From NCBI GenBank assembly GCA_003640335.1, contig RBKG01000222.1, positions 1 to 9,959 of the forward strand: a stretch of 9,959 nucleotides of DNA. The letters run 5' to 3'. Below the pieces are notes generated by a model that did no database searches, was not told the origin of the DNA, and saw nothing but the letters and a program-made list of their open reading frames with translations. Made by a program: the position numbers and the translations under genes. This document shows positions 1 through 7,389 of the stretch, piece after piece (within the stretch, counting starts at the first letter, position 1; each line of letters begins with the position of its first letter). The DNA is from Porphyromonas sp. GTDB taxonomy: Bacteria > Bacteroidota > Bacteroidia > Bacteroidales > Porphyromonadaceae.

Positions 1-2031
1 GTCTATAATACACCTTATGGAGCTTATCCATTTGAACTGATTAAAGAAGAGCATTATAGAGATGCTTTTCGTGAGGCAATAGCAGAGAAAAGAGCCGAGA
101 TTAAGTCTATAATAGAGAATGAAGAAGAGCCTAGTTTTGAGAACACTATCCTAGCTCTTGAACGAGCAGGAGCTAAGATGGAACTCGTTTCAGGTATTTT
201 CTATAATCTATTGCACGCTCATAGTAATGATGAGCTTATGGCAATCTCAGAAGAATTGGTGCCTGAACTGTCGCAGTTATCGACGGATATTTTATTTTCT
301 GAACCCCTCTTTAAGCGTATAAAAGTCGTGTACGATAAGCGAGAGGACTTGGGGCTTGATGAAGAGGAACTAAGACTTCTTGTTAATTGTTACGAAGGAT
401 TTGCTGAGAACGGAGCTAATTTGGATGCAGAGCATAAGGCTAGACTAGAAGCTCTTAGCATGGAACTTAGTCAGGCTACACTGCTGTATGGTCAGAATAA
501 TCTGAAAGACCAAAAGCGTTACAAACTATACGTTAGTTGTTCGGATGACGTTGAGGGCTTACCTAACAGTTTATTGCATTTGTCTAGTGAACGAGCTAAG
601 CAAGAGGGCTATTCAGAAGGATGGCTTTTTGATTTGACAGCCCCAAGCTATTTCCCTTTTATGCAGCATTGTCGTAATAGAGAACTGCGCCGTCAGATGT
701 ATGTCGCCAAGATGAGTGTAGGTGCTGCTGGTGATGAGTTTGATAACAGAGCATTGATTCGTCAGATTGTCAATGGTCGTTTCGAAGAAGCTCAGATACT
801 TGGTTATCCAACGTTTGCGCACTACGCGCTCCACAAACGTATGGCAAAGACTCCCGATGCTGTGTACAAATTGCTAGACCAACTTCAAGATGCTTATCGA
901 CCAAAGGCAGATGAAGAACTTAAGGAAATAACAGCCTTTGCTAAGCAGGAGGGCTTTAATGATGAGATGATGCCTTGGGACTGGGCTTTCTGGTCTGAGC
1001 AGTATAAACAGAAGTTCTATAATTTAGAAGACGAACTCTTCCGTCCATATTTTGCATTAGATAATGTTATTTCGGCTGTCTTTAACTTGGCAACAACGCT
1101 TTATGGACTTAAGTTTGTCGAAAGAAAGGATATTCCTGTTTATCATTCCGATGTTAAGGCTTTTGAGGTAAAAGATGAAGATGGCTCGTATTTAGGTTTG
1201 CTGTATACGGACTTCTTCCCTCGTGATGGTAAGCGTAGTGGGGCTTGGATGAGCAATTTCCAAGAGCAGTATCACGATGCTAATGGTGTTGACCATCGTC
1301 CTCATATTGTATTGGTGATGAACTTCACTCCTCCTACTGGTGATAAACCAGCCCTTCTAACGGCTGGAGAAGTACATACTTTCTTGCATGAGTTTGGTCA
1401 TGCTATGCATGGTATGCTGAGCAAAGTGCGCTTTGGTTCTTTAAGTGGAACTGGCGTGGCACGTGACTTCGTCGAGTTACCAAGCCAAATTATGGAGAAT
1501 TGGTTGGCGCAACGAGAGTGGTTAATGAGCTTTGCTAAGCACTATGAAACAGGAGAAGCAATTCCAGAGGAACTCTTGGAACGCTCTAAGAAGGCACGCC
1601 ACTTTTTAGTGGGTTATTCTTGTTTGCGTCAGCTAAGTTTTGGTTATTTAGACATGGCTTGGCATAGTATTGAGGCTCCATTAGACGAAAGTTTGGATGT
1701 TAAGCGTTATGAAGATAATGCTTGGCGCAAAGCTATGGTATTGCCTGATGCTCCAGATAATTGTATTATGAGTACGTCCTTTGGTCATATTTTCTCTGGA
1801 GGTTATTCTGCAGGATATTATGGCTACAAGTGGGCAGAGGTACTAGATGCAGATGCTTTTGCGCTATTTAAGGAGCGTGGTATCTTTGATAGAGCGACGG
1901 CTCAATCTTTTAGAGATAATATCCTTTCTCAAGGCGATAAGCGTGAACCTATGGAGCTGTATGTTGCCTTCCGTGGAGGAGAGCCTACAATAGAGGCTTT
2001 GCTGCGCCGAGATGGTATCATACAAGATTAA
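1..2031 (+). CDS. dcp: Peptidyl-dipeptidase Dcp, M3 zinc metallopeptidase (5' end outside window)
   Basis: Zinc peptidase that removes C-terminal dipeptides from oligopeptides, part of peptide turnover. The frame is open from base 1, and the first 59 codons (TPYGAYPF, then FENTILALE) match the M3 N-terminal region, so the ATG at 178 is internal and the true start lies upstream. Numbering the 676 visible residues from base 1, the zinc site HEFGH is at 463-467 (H463, E464, H467) and the third ligand is E492 in FVELPSQ, 29 residues after the first His, as in thimet oligopeptidase. The glycine-rich SGTGV loop lies between them. Near the C terminus the Tyr/Gly-rich stretch around FSGGYSAGYYGYKW matches the substrate-binding segment of Dcp rather than other M3 members. 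The stop is TAA. Full length in the family is about 680-710 residues, so little is missing. Whether it carries a signal peptide (periplasmic or cytosolic enzyme) cannot be seen. Confidence 0.95.
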   Translation, partial: VYNTPYGAYPFELIKEEHYRDAFREAIAEKRAEIKSIIENEEEPSFENTILALERAGAKMELVSGIFYNLLHAHSNDELMAISEELVPELSQLSTDILFSEPLFKRIKVVYDKREDLGLDEEELRLLVNCYEGFAENGANLDAEHKARLEALSMELSQATLLYGQNNLKDQKRYKLYVSCSDDVEGLPNSLLHLSSERAKQEGYSEGWLFDLTAPSYFPFMQHCRNRELRRQMYVAKMSVGAAGDEFDNRALIRQIVNGRFEEAQILGYPTFAHYALHKRMAKTPDAVYKLLDQLQDAYRPKADEELKEITAFAKQEGFNDEMMPWDWAFWSEQYKQKFYNLEDELFRPYFALDNVISAVFNLATTLYGLKFVERKDIPVYHSDVKAFEVKDEDGSYLGLLYTDFFPRDGKRSGAWMSNFQEQYHDANGVDHRPHIVLVMNFTPPTGDKPALLTAGEVHTFLHEFGHAMHGMLSKVRFGSLSGTGVARDFVELPSQIMENWLAQREWLMSFAKHYETGEAIPEELLERSKKARHFLVGYSCLRQLSFGYLDMAWHSIEAPLDESLDVKRYEDNAWRKAMVLPDAPDNCIMSTSFGHIFSGGYSAGYYGYKWAEVLDADAFALFKERGIFDRATAQSFRDNILSQGDKREPMELYVAFRGGEPTIEALLRRDGIIQD

Positions 2032-2064
2032 ATTGATAATAAAACTTATCTGAAATATAAAGTT

Positions 2065-2238
2065 ATGACACAATACGATGTTGTTTTTCTCATTGGAGAG
2101 GTGAGACATATAAGAGCTTTTGCACTGATGACTGGTAGTGAAGAAGAAGCTATTAAGGAAATACGTTCTCGTGGACTAGCAAGTGAGCAAGATAAAATTA
2201 CAATCGTCTCTATTAACGAGCGATTTGGCATGTGCTAA
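2065..2238 (+). CDS. Small hypothetical protein, 57 residues
   Basis: I do not recognise this protein. An ATG-to-TAA frame of 57 codons fills most of the 213 bases between dcp and dut. It begins MTQYDVVFLIGEVRHIRAFA, continues with an acidic helix-like stretch (SEEEAIKEIRSRG), has a second hydrophobic strand-like segment (KITIVSI) and ends in Met-Cys. The pattern suggests a small soluble alpha/beta fold with no signal peptide or membrane segment. It starts 33 nt after the dcp stop and ends 6 nt before the dut start, spacing typical of this gene block. The upstream bases are A/T-rich with no clear Shine-Dalgarno, as usual in Bacteroidetes. A reverse-strand frame overlaps it, but strand and spacing favour the forward reading. 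Being short, it could be a chance frame; coding is inferred from context and composition. Confidence 0.65.
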   Translation: MTQYDVVFLIGEVRHIRAFALMTGSEEEAIKEIRSRGLASEQDKITIVSINERFGMC

Positions 2239-2244
2239 TGAATT

Positions 2245-2679
2245 ATGAAAGTTAAGATTATAAATAAGTCCTCATACACTCTTCCTAGTTATGCGACAGA
2301 AGCATCGGCAGGAATGGATTTAAGGGCTAATCTTACTGAGTCCATTAGTATTCAACCTCTTGAGCGTAAGTTAGTCCCTACGGGTTTATTCATGGAATTG
2401 CCTATGGGGTATGAGGCTCAAATTCGTCCTCGTTCGGGCTTAGCTTTTAAGCATGGTATAACGGTTGTCAATGCTCCAGGGACTATTGATGCTGATTATA
2501 GAGGCGAAATAAAGGTTGCTCTGATAAATCTATCTCAAGAAGCCTTCGTAATAGAGCCCGGAGAACGTATTGCTCAGATGGTTATAGCACGTCACGAAAC
2601 TATAGAGTGGTGTGAGGTGGAAGAGCTTAGCGATAGCTCAAGAGGTGTAGGTGGATTTGGTCATACTGGTAGACAATGA
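2245..2679 (+). CDS. dut: Deoxyuridine 5'-triphosphate nucleotidohydrolase (dUTPase)
   Basis: Hydrolyses dUTP to dUMP and pyrophosphate, keeping uracil out of DNA and supplying dUMP for thymidylate synthesis; the family is a cytosolic homotrimer. At 144 residues it has normal length and all five trimeric dUTPase motifs: 1, SAGMDLRA (about 21-28); 2, [11 protein letters not shown] (61-71); 3, [11 protein letters not shown] (79-89), with D82 as the expected catalytic Asp; 4, GERIAQMV (about 111-118); 5, [11 protein letters not shown] (132-142), with F138 placed to stack on uracil. Motif 5 has His where many dUTPases have Ser (FGSTG); I believe this variant is common in Bacteroidetes and not a defect. 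The start is 6 nt after the small upstream ORF. The stop overlaps the next start as ATGA, which suggests translational coupling. Confidence 0.97.
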   Translation: MKVKIINKSSYTLPSYATEASAGMDLRANLTESISIQPLERKLVPTGLFMELPMGYEAQIRPRSGLAFKHGITVVNAPGTIDADYRGEIKVALINLSQEAFVIEPGERIAQMVIARHETIEWCEVEELSDSSRGVGGFGHTGRQ

Positions 2680-3590
2680 AGCCAATCTTGAAGAGTGTAG
2701 GGCATACATGCTTGCTTGTATGCGCAGGTTTATTGTTTGCTTGCTCTTCGCCTTCTAAGCAGACTGATGCTGTAGCCATTCCTAGCTACATAAGAAATCC
2801 TTATGAGAGGTTAGATTATTTAGTAGAGCACTACTGGGATAAGACAGACTTGAGGGATAGTGTTTGGTTGCAAGATACTCTTGCACTGAAAACTCGCTTC
2901 AATGACTACTTTTCTTTACTCTCTAGTTATCCGCATATCAAGCGCAAGATGTTACTCAAACCATTGGAACATCTTGACGGCGTCTTGCTAGAGCGTGTCA
3001 TGGGGTATTATCGAGATTATTACTTGTCGGAGCCTACTAGTTCGGTAAATGAGATGAGTTATGTCTATTTACTTGACTGGGCAAGGAAAAGCCCTAAAGT
3101 AAAGATGGAGTTACAGCGTGATGCTAATGCAGAAATCCTTCGTTTGATAAAAAATCAGGTTGGCTATAAAGCACAGAATATCATTTACCAAACGAAGGAT
3201 TATGAGTGTCGCTTATCTGATGGAGGGAAGACAGTCTATAGGCTACTCGTATTAAGCTCATCAGGGCAAGATAATTATCTTCGTGAACTATCTAATGATG
3301 CTAATTATGCTGCTTGGGTAAAATCAAAGTTGCTGCGTGTTACTTATCTCCATTTAGGACAATCCGCTCCAGACTTAGAAGCCTTAAGGCAAGATTCGAT
3401 AACAGCTAAATGGATTGAGCAAGGGATAGATTCAAGAGATAGCATTATGCGCTATCAGGTGTATAAACTGAAGCCTAATCCTGAAATCTATCTTTTAGAT
3501 AGAGAAATGAAGATTATACTCAAGCATCCTACTCTCTCAGAAGTAAAACGCTATTTACAAGAACATGGAAAAGAAATCCAGAGAAGCTAA
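2676..3590 (+). CDS. Lipoprotein with DUF5106-like and degenerate thioredoxin-like domains
   Basis: Predicted envelope lipoprotein of 304 residues. A hydrophobic signal peptide (about 10-22) is followed by a lipobox-like LFAC with C23 as the likely lipidated residue; Phe at -2 is slightly atypical. Residues about 40-165 ([15 protein letters not shown] onward) resemble the helical DUF5106 region found ahead of thioredoxin domains in Bacteroidetes TlpA/ResA-like proteins. Residues about 175-295 follow the thioredoxin-like layout: strand YRLLVL (188-193), a helix, strand [13 protein letters not shown] near 245-247, a Pro before the strand in [10 protein letters not shown] (266-275), and a final helix. 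Where such proteins carry CXXC after the first strand, this one reads SSSGQD (194-199). The only Cys after the lipid anchor is C178. Redox function is therefore unlikely, and a binding or structural role is inference. It overlaps dut by ATGA and the next gene by 26 nt. The DUF5106 call comes from recalled sequence pattern, not a search. Confidence 0.85.
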   Translation: MKPILKSVGHTCLLVCAGLLFACSSPSKQTDAVAIPSYIRNPYERLDYLVEHYWDKTDLRDSVWLQDTLALKTRFNDYFSLLSSYPHIKRKMLLKPLEHLDGVLLERVMGYYRDYYLSEPTSSVNEMSYVYLLDWARKSPKVKMELQRDANAEILRLIKNQVGYKAQNIIYQTKDYECRLSDGGKTVYRLLVLSSSGQDNYLRELSNDANYAAWVKSKLLRVTYLHLGQSAPDLEALRQDSITAKWIEQGIDSRDSIMRYQVYKLKPNPEIYLLDREMKIILKHPTLSEVKRYLQEHGKEIQRS

Positions 3591-3930
3591 GGAACTCAGT
3601 AGTACAACGATTAAAGCAGGACAGAGAGTTTATTTTGTTGATGCTAAAGTTGATTCTTTAGGCAGTAGATTTGTAGCAATAAGCGAATTAAAGAGCAAGT
3701 CTAAAAGTCAGCAAGGGGGTAGAGAGCGGCACCGTATACATATATATGAGGAGGATATGCCTCGTTTCCTTGATGCCTTAGGCGAAGCCCTGACTGCTAT
3801 GTCTCAAGAGCGCAAGTCCAAGCATGAGTTTAGAGTAGAAGAATCGTATCCAATGGAGGCCTTGTCTTCAGACTTAGCTCCTACTAGCGTTGATATTCCT
3901 GAGTTAGGGGATATTGTTGATTTAGAATAA
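3565..3930 (+). CDS. PUR-family DNA/RNA-binding protein (DUF3276)
   Basis: Small protein of 121 residues related to eukaryotic Pur-alpha and Borrelia BpuR, a family that binds single-stranded nucleic acid and in Borrelia acts as a post-transcriptional regulator. The PUR repeat spans about 14-80: TIKAGQRVYFVDAKVD and FVAISELK form the first strands, RHRIHIYEED forms the last strand, and PRFLDALGEALTAM (66-79) is the helix. Basic residues between the strands (KSKSKSQQGGRERH) suit nucleic-acid contact. The tail, about 87-121, is acidic and probably disordered, and differs from the shorter tails I recall for the family. The ATG lies inside the 3' end of the lipoprotein gene (26 nt overlap, different frame), with no strong Shine-Dalgarno; starting here keeps the whole PUR domain. 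RNA or DNA targets cannot be read from this window. Confidence 0.88.
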   Translation: MEKKSREAKELSSTTIKAGQRVYFVDAKVDSLGSRFVAISELKSKSKSQQGGRERHRIHIYEEDMPRFLDALGEALTAMSQERKSKHEFRVEESYPMEALSSDLAPTSVDIPELGDIVDLE

Positions 3931-3956
3931 GTAGATTAAATTATAAAAAGATTATT

Positions 3957-4370
3957 TTGTTAAAAGTATCACCAAGCATACGAGTATTACTCGCTATGGG
4001 CTTGTTAGTTTTTGCAGGTATTAAAGTTCTTAGCGTTGCTAGTGGATTGAGGAGTGAAGACTTGTCAATGCCTGCATACATTTATTTTGCGCTGTCATTT
4101 GTATTCTTTCATTTTTTGATATTTCCCAAAGCGATGTCCAAGAATGCTCTTTATATAGAGCAACATCCAGAGGCTTATCCCATTTATCTCTGTCTGCGTC
4201 CTCAGACTTGGGGTATTATGCTTATCATGATAGGCTTAGGACTTGGCGTGCGTCATTCAGGTTATTTCAATACTGACTTTATCATAGGTTTCTATTCTGG
4301 TTTGGGTATTTCCTTAGTGGCTAGTATTCGTCATTATATGCCTGTCCTTCGTAAATCTATGGGCTGGTAA
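3957..4370 (+). CDS. Small multi-pass membrane protein, unknown function
   Basis: Not recognised as a named family. With a TTG start at 3957 it has 137 residues; the first in-frame ATG is at 3996 and would give 124 residues, cutting into the first membrane segment. Hydrophobic segments lie at about 8-27, 38-57, 84-98 and 105-124, suggesting four inner-membrane helices. Between segments two and three is a loop containing SKNALYIEQHPEAYPIYLCLRP, and the C terminus is basic (RHYMPVLRKSMGW), so it probably faces the cytosol. The gap from the PUR gene is 26 nt of AT-rich sequence, and mtaB starts 18 nt after its stop. TTG is preferred because it keeps the N-terminal basic Lys/Arg residues and a full first helix, but this is not certain. 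Position gives no functional hint beyond co-transcription. Confidence 0.78.
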   Translation: MLKVSPSIRVLLAMGLLVFAGIKVLSVASGLRSEDLSMPAYIYFALSFVFFHFLIFPKAMSKNALYIEQHPEAYPIYLCLRPQTWGIMLIMIGLGLGVRHSGYFNTDFIIGFYSGLGISLVASIRHYMPVLRKSMGW

Positions 4371-4388
4371 AAATATAGGCTGACTATT

Positions 4389-5705
4389 ATGGTAGATAAT
4401 TACGCATTTGAAAACAAGACAGCAGCCTATTATACACTAGGTTGTAAGTTAAATTTTGCAGAGACATCAAGTATTGGCCGTAGTTTGCTCGATTTGGGTA
4501 TTCGCTCGGCGCGTACGGGAGAGAAAGCTCAGATTTGTGTCATCAATACATGCTCTGTAACGGAACTTGCTGATAAGAAGTGCCGCTACATGATTCGCAA
4601 GGCGCAGAGAGAACATCCAGGAGCATTTGTTATCGTAACTGGCTGTTATGCTCAACTTGCTCCAGAAGAAGTATCGGCATTAGAGGGAGTAAATCTCGTC
4701 GTAGGTGGGGAGCAAAAACTAGATTTAGCCGAAAAACTTGCTGATATTCAGGACTTAAATACAGAACGAAGACTCTTGCTTTCGGGACGTACTGAAGATA
4801 TTAAGACGTTCAGAATAAGCTCTTCTTTTGATGAACGTACGCGCCACTTTCTTAAAGTGCAAGATGGCTGTGATTATTCATGCAGTTACTGCACGATACC
4901 TGCCGCTCGTGGTCGTAGCCGAAATGGTTCTATCGCAGACATTGTTTCAGAGGCTAAGCGTATCATCGCAGACGGAGGGCTAGAGATAGTCCTAACGGGT
5001 GTCAATGTTGGTGATTTTGGACGAACAACTGGAGAGACTTTTCTAGACTTGCTCAAGGCACTTGACCAAATCGAAGGATTGAAGCGTCTGCGTATAGGCT
5101 CAATTGAACCTAATCTCCTAAAGGAAGAAATCATTGATTTTTGTGCCGAGAGTCGCACTATTGCTCCACACTTTCATATACCTCTTCAGAGTGGAAGTAA
5201 TGATGTTCTGAAGTTGATGCGACGTCGTTATAATAGAGATTTGTTTTCTCAACGAGTAGAGTATATCAAGAAGCGTTTGCCTGATGCCTTTATTGGTATT
5301 GATGTCATTGTGGGTACAAGAGGCGAATTGCCTGAGTATTACGAAGACTGTGTGCAGTATCTTACCGAACTAGACTATGCGCAGTTGCATGTCTTTAGTT
5401 ACTCTGAACGCCCAGGAACAGATGCTCTTAAAATATCGTACAGTGTTGATTTGCGAGAACGTCATAAGCGCAGTCAGAGACTACAACGACTAAGTGAAGA
5501 GAAGCTAAAAGCCTTTTATAAAAGTCAGTTAGGTAAAACACATAGAGTAATATGGGAAGTAGGTCAGACCGAAACAGGTTTGATGACGGGCTATAGCGAT
5601 AACTATGTACGTATCGGAAAGCCTTATGATGCTACGCTAGTCGGTTGCATAGAAGAGCTGAAGCCAACATATTTTGATGAAGAACAAATGCTACTTGTAC
5701 TATGA
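4389..5705 (+). CDS. mtaB: tRNA t6A37 methylthiotransferase MtaB
   Basis: Radical-SAM enzyme that adds a methylthio group to N6-threonylcarbamoyladenosine at position 37 of ANN-decoding tRNAs, giving ms2t6A. The 438 residues show the three methylthiotransferase parts in order. The N-terminal UPF0004 domain has auxiliary cluster cysteines C19 (YTLGCKLN), C55 (INTCSV) and C86 (VTGCYAQ). The radical-SAM core has CxxxCxxC at C161, C165 and C168 (DGCDYSCSYCTIP). A C-terminal TRAM-like RNA-binding region covers about 380-438 (THRVIWEVGQ, then SDNYVRIG). The TLGCKLNFAET opening and overall length point to MtaB (YqeV type) rather than MiaB or RimO. It begins 18 nt after the membrane-protein gene with no strong Shine-Dalgarno. 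Its stop overlaps the glycosyltransferase start as ATGA. Confidence 0.94.
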   Translation: MVDNYAFENKTAAYYTLGCKLNFAETSSIGRSLLDLGIRSARTGEKAQICVINTCSVTELADKKCRYMIRKAQREHPGAFVIVTGCYAQLAPEEVSALEGVNLVVGGEQKLDLAEKLADIQDLNTERRLLLSGRTEDIKTFRISSSFDERTRHFLKVQDGCDYSCSYCTIPAARGRSRNGSIADIVSEAKRIIADGGLEIVLTGVNVGDFGRTTGETFLDLLKALDQIEGLKRLRIGSIEPNLLKEEIIDFCAESRTIAPHFHIPLQSGSNDVLKLMRRRYNRDLFSQRVEYIKKRLPDAFIGIDVIVGTRGELPEYYEDCVQYLTELDYAQLHVFSYSERPGTDALKISYSVDLRERHKRSQRLQRLSEEKLKAFYKSQLGKTHRVIWEVGQTETGLMTGYSDNYVRIGKPYDATLVGCIEELKPTYFDEEQMLLVL

Positions 5706-6742
5706 CGGAAGGCATTGACACGAAAAAGATGGCTGTAGTCGTTTTGAACTGGAACGGCTTAGCATTGCTGGAGCAGTTTCTTGGTAATTGGGAGGCTCTA
5801 ACCCCTGATTATGCTGAGTTAATCATTGTAGATAATGGTTCTACTGATGGCTCGTTAGATTACGTCGCAAGAACTTTCCCACATGTGCGTTGTATTGCGT
5901 TTGCAGAAAATTATGGTTTTGCTGAGGGCTATAATAGAGCAATAGGCATGCTCCAGCATGATTATATTGTATTGCTCAATAGTGATGCCGCTCTTTCAGA
6001 GTATTCTCTAGATGAACCACTCAAACTATTAGAGGGTGATAATCGTGTAGTAGCTGTACAACCTAAGCTTAGAGCCTTCAGAACTCCACAATCATTTGAG
6101 TATGCTGGAGCTGCAGGAGGCTATGTAGATGCCTTGGGGTATCCGTATTGTGCTGGTCGTGTTTTTGATACTGTTGAGGTCGATAGCAATCAGTATGATG
6201 AGGTGCGTTCACTTATGTGGGCAACGGGAGCTTGCCTCATCGTTAGACGCAGTGCTTATCTAGATGCTGGAGGTCTAGATGCTGAGTTCTTTGCCCATCA
6301 AGAAGAAATTGATTTATGTTGGCGCATGAGAGCAAGAGGAGGTAAGATTTTGCTAGCACCTTCATCAATAGTTTATCATGTAGGGGGGGCAAGTCTAGAT
6401 GCTGCAAACCCCAAGAAAACTTACTTGAATTTCCGTAATAATCTTCTTATGCTCTATAAGAATTTACCTGCCTTACGCTTAGGTATAACCCTATTTCTAA
6501 GACTATTTTTAGACTTAATAGTACTTTTGCGTTATGTATTGGGAGGGCAAAGACAGCATGCTAAGGCGATAGCTCAAGCTTGGAAAGATGCTTTATGCCG
6601 TTTCTCTAGCTTTAGAGAAAAACGATGTCAGAATTTGAAGTTAGCCGTTGTGCCAGCATCTCAAATACTTAGTCCGCTATCGATTGTTTGGCATTACTTT
6701 GTTTTGGGGCATAAAAAGTATTCAGATTTACCCTCTCATTAA
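5702..6742 (+). CDS. Glycosyltransferase family 2, rhamnosyltransferase-like
   Basis: Predicted inverting GT-A glycosyltransferase of 346 residues, probably acting at the cytosolic face of the inner membrane in assembly of a surface or cell-wall glycan. The nucleotide-sugar site is visible: VVVLNWNG (12-19), IIVDNGSTDGS (41-51) and the metal-binding DXD equivalent LLNSDA (91-96). The ATGACLIVRRSAY block (174-186) and HQEEIDLCWRMRARG (199-213), carrying the acidic acceptor/base region, are typical of the WbbL/rhamnosyltransferase branch. Residues about 246-280 are hydrophobic with scattered Arg and may tether it to the membrane. Donor and acceptor cannot be told from sequence. It overlaps mtaB by 4 nt, and the ABC gene follows after 11 nt. 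A run of seven G lies at 6383-6389 inside codons for Gly228, Gly229 and Ala230. No other glycan genes are near, so it is not part of a local polysaccharide cluster. Confidence 0.92.
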   Translation: MTEGIDTKKMAVVVLNWNGLALLEQFLGNWEALTPDYAELIIVDNGSTDGSLDYVARTFPHVRCIAFAENYGFAEGYNRAIGMLQHDYIVLLNSDAALSEYSLDEPLKLLEGDNRVVAVQPKLRAFRTPQSFEYAGAAGGYVDALGYPYCAGRVFDTVEVDSNQYDEVRSLMWATGACLIVRRSAYLDAGGLDAEFFAHQEEIDLCWRMRARGGKILLAPSSIVYHVGGASLDAANPKKTYLNFRNNLLMLYKNLPALRLGITLFLRLFLDLIVLLRYVLGGQRQHAKAIAQAWKDALCRFSSFREKRCQNLKLAVVPASQILSPLSIVWHYFVLGHKKYSDLPSH

Positions 6743-6753
6743 ATAGCGTTTGT

Positions 6754-7389
6754 ATGAATTCCAAGCTGTTAGAGCTATCAAATTGCACTTTAGGGTATTC
6801 CGATGGTGTTATTCTTAAAGACTTATCTTGGATAGTTGAGCGTGGGGATAAGTGGGCAGTCGTTGGCCCTAATGGAGCTGGTAAGACAACACTTATTCGT
6901 ACTATTCTTGGTTTAGTTCCTCTTCTATCGGGACAATTAGCTTACTATCAAGATGGGGTACTCCTTAATCGCATTCCGAATATTGGCTATTTACCCCAAA
7001 TAAATAACATAGATAAATCCTTCCCTATCAGCGTGGAGGAAGTTATTCGTTCGGGTTTTTATGGTAGCTTATGCAGCAAAGAGGAGGAACAGAAACGCTT
7101 GGAAGAATTGCTTACAGCTATCAACTTACTTGATTACCGTAAGCAGGCTATAGGGAAGTTGAGTGGAGGACAGCTTCAGCGTGTATTGCTCGCGAGGGCA
7201 ATCGCTTCAAAACCTGATTTGTTAGTTCTTGATGAGCCAACGAGCTTTCTGGATAAGGTCTATAAGCAGCAGTTTATGACCTTACTAATGAATTTAATTG
7301 CTCCAGAAACAACTCTTATAATGGTTACACATGACTTGCCTCGTGAGGAGGAAAGTCAATGGAAGATACTATCCTTAGGACAGTTCTAA
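6754..7389 (+). CDS. ABC transporter ATP-binding protein, metal-uptake (ZnuC/MntB-like) type
   Basis: ABC ATPase of 211 residues. All nucleotide-binding elements are intact: Walker A GPNGAGKTT (38-46), Q-loop Q82 in YLPQ, signature LSGGQ (136-140) followed by LQRVLLARAI, Walker B LLVLDEP (156-162) and switch His H193 in VTHD. The spacing, the LLSGQL and YLPQINNIDKSFPISVEEVI regions and the short overall build resemble ATPases of zinc/manganese/iron-chelate importers. It is shorter than the roughly 240-260 residues usual in that family, ending soon after the H-loop without a C-terminal extension. No permease or substrate-binding protein gene occurs in the window, so the transporter partner is unknown. 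The TAA stop shares its last base with an ATG for SulP (TAATG), suggesting coupled translation. The substrate class is inferred from similarity only. Confidence 0.9.
   Translation: MNSKLLELSNCTLGYSDGVILKDLSWIVERGDKWAVVGPNGAGKTTLIRTILGLVPLLSGQLAYYQDGVLLNRIPNIGYLPQINNIDKSFPISVEEVIRSGFYGSLCSKEEEQKRLEELLTAINLLDYRKQAIGKLSGGQLQRVLLARAIASKPDLLVLDEPTSFLDKVYKQQFMTLLMNLIAPETTLIMVTHDLPREEESQWKILSLGQF
7345..7351 (+). promoter_or_regulatory. Shine-Dalgarno-like GAGGAGG inside the ABC gene
   Basis: A purine run matching anti-Shine-Dalgarno sequence lies 7 nt before an ATG at 7359 that is in frame with the SulP gene. It would support a start 10 codons upstream of the one chosen. However, it also encodes Arg-Glu-Glu-Glu at the end of the ABC protein, and Bacteroidetes generally make little use of Shine-Dalgarno pairing, so it may be incidental. 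Confidence 0.3.

Noticed and set aside
2042..2064. Imperfect inverted repeat AACTTAT / ATAAAGTT just after dcp, as a possible terminator
   Set aside because: The stem is short, AT-only apart from one pair, bulged, and lacks a following T-run, so it is not convincing as a terminator or riboswitch.
2046..2231. 61-codon minus-strand frame in the dcp-dut gap
   Set aside because: It competes with the forward 57-residue ORF, but the forward ORF fits the spacing and strand of its neighbours. Coding on the minus strand would break an otherwise uniform block.
3953..3959. TATTTTG resembling the Bacteroidetes -7 promoter element TAnnTTTG
   Set aside because: It is one T short of the consensus, has no clear TTTG element at the right upstream distance, and overlaps the proposed TTG start codon.
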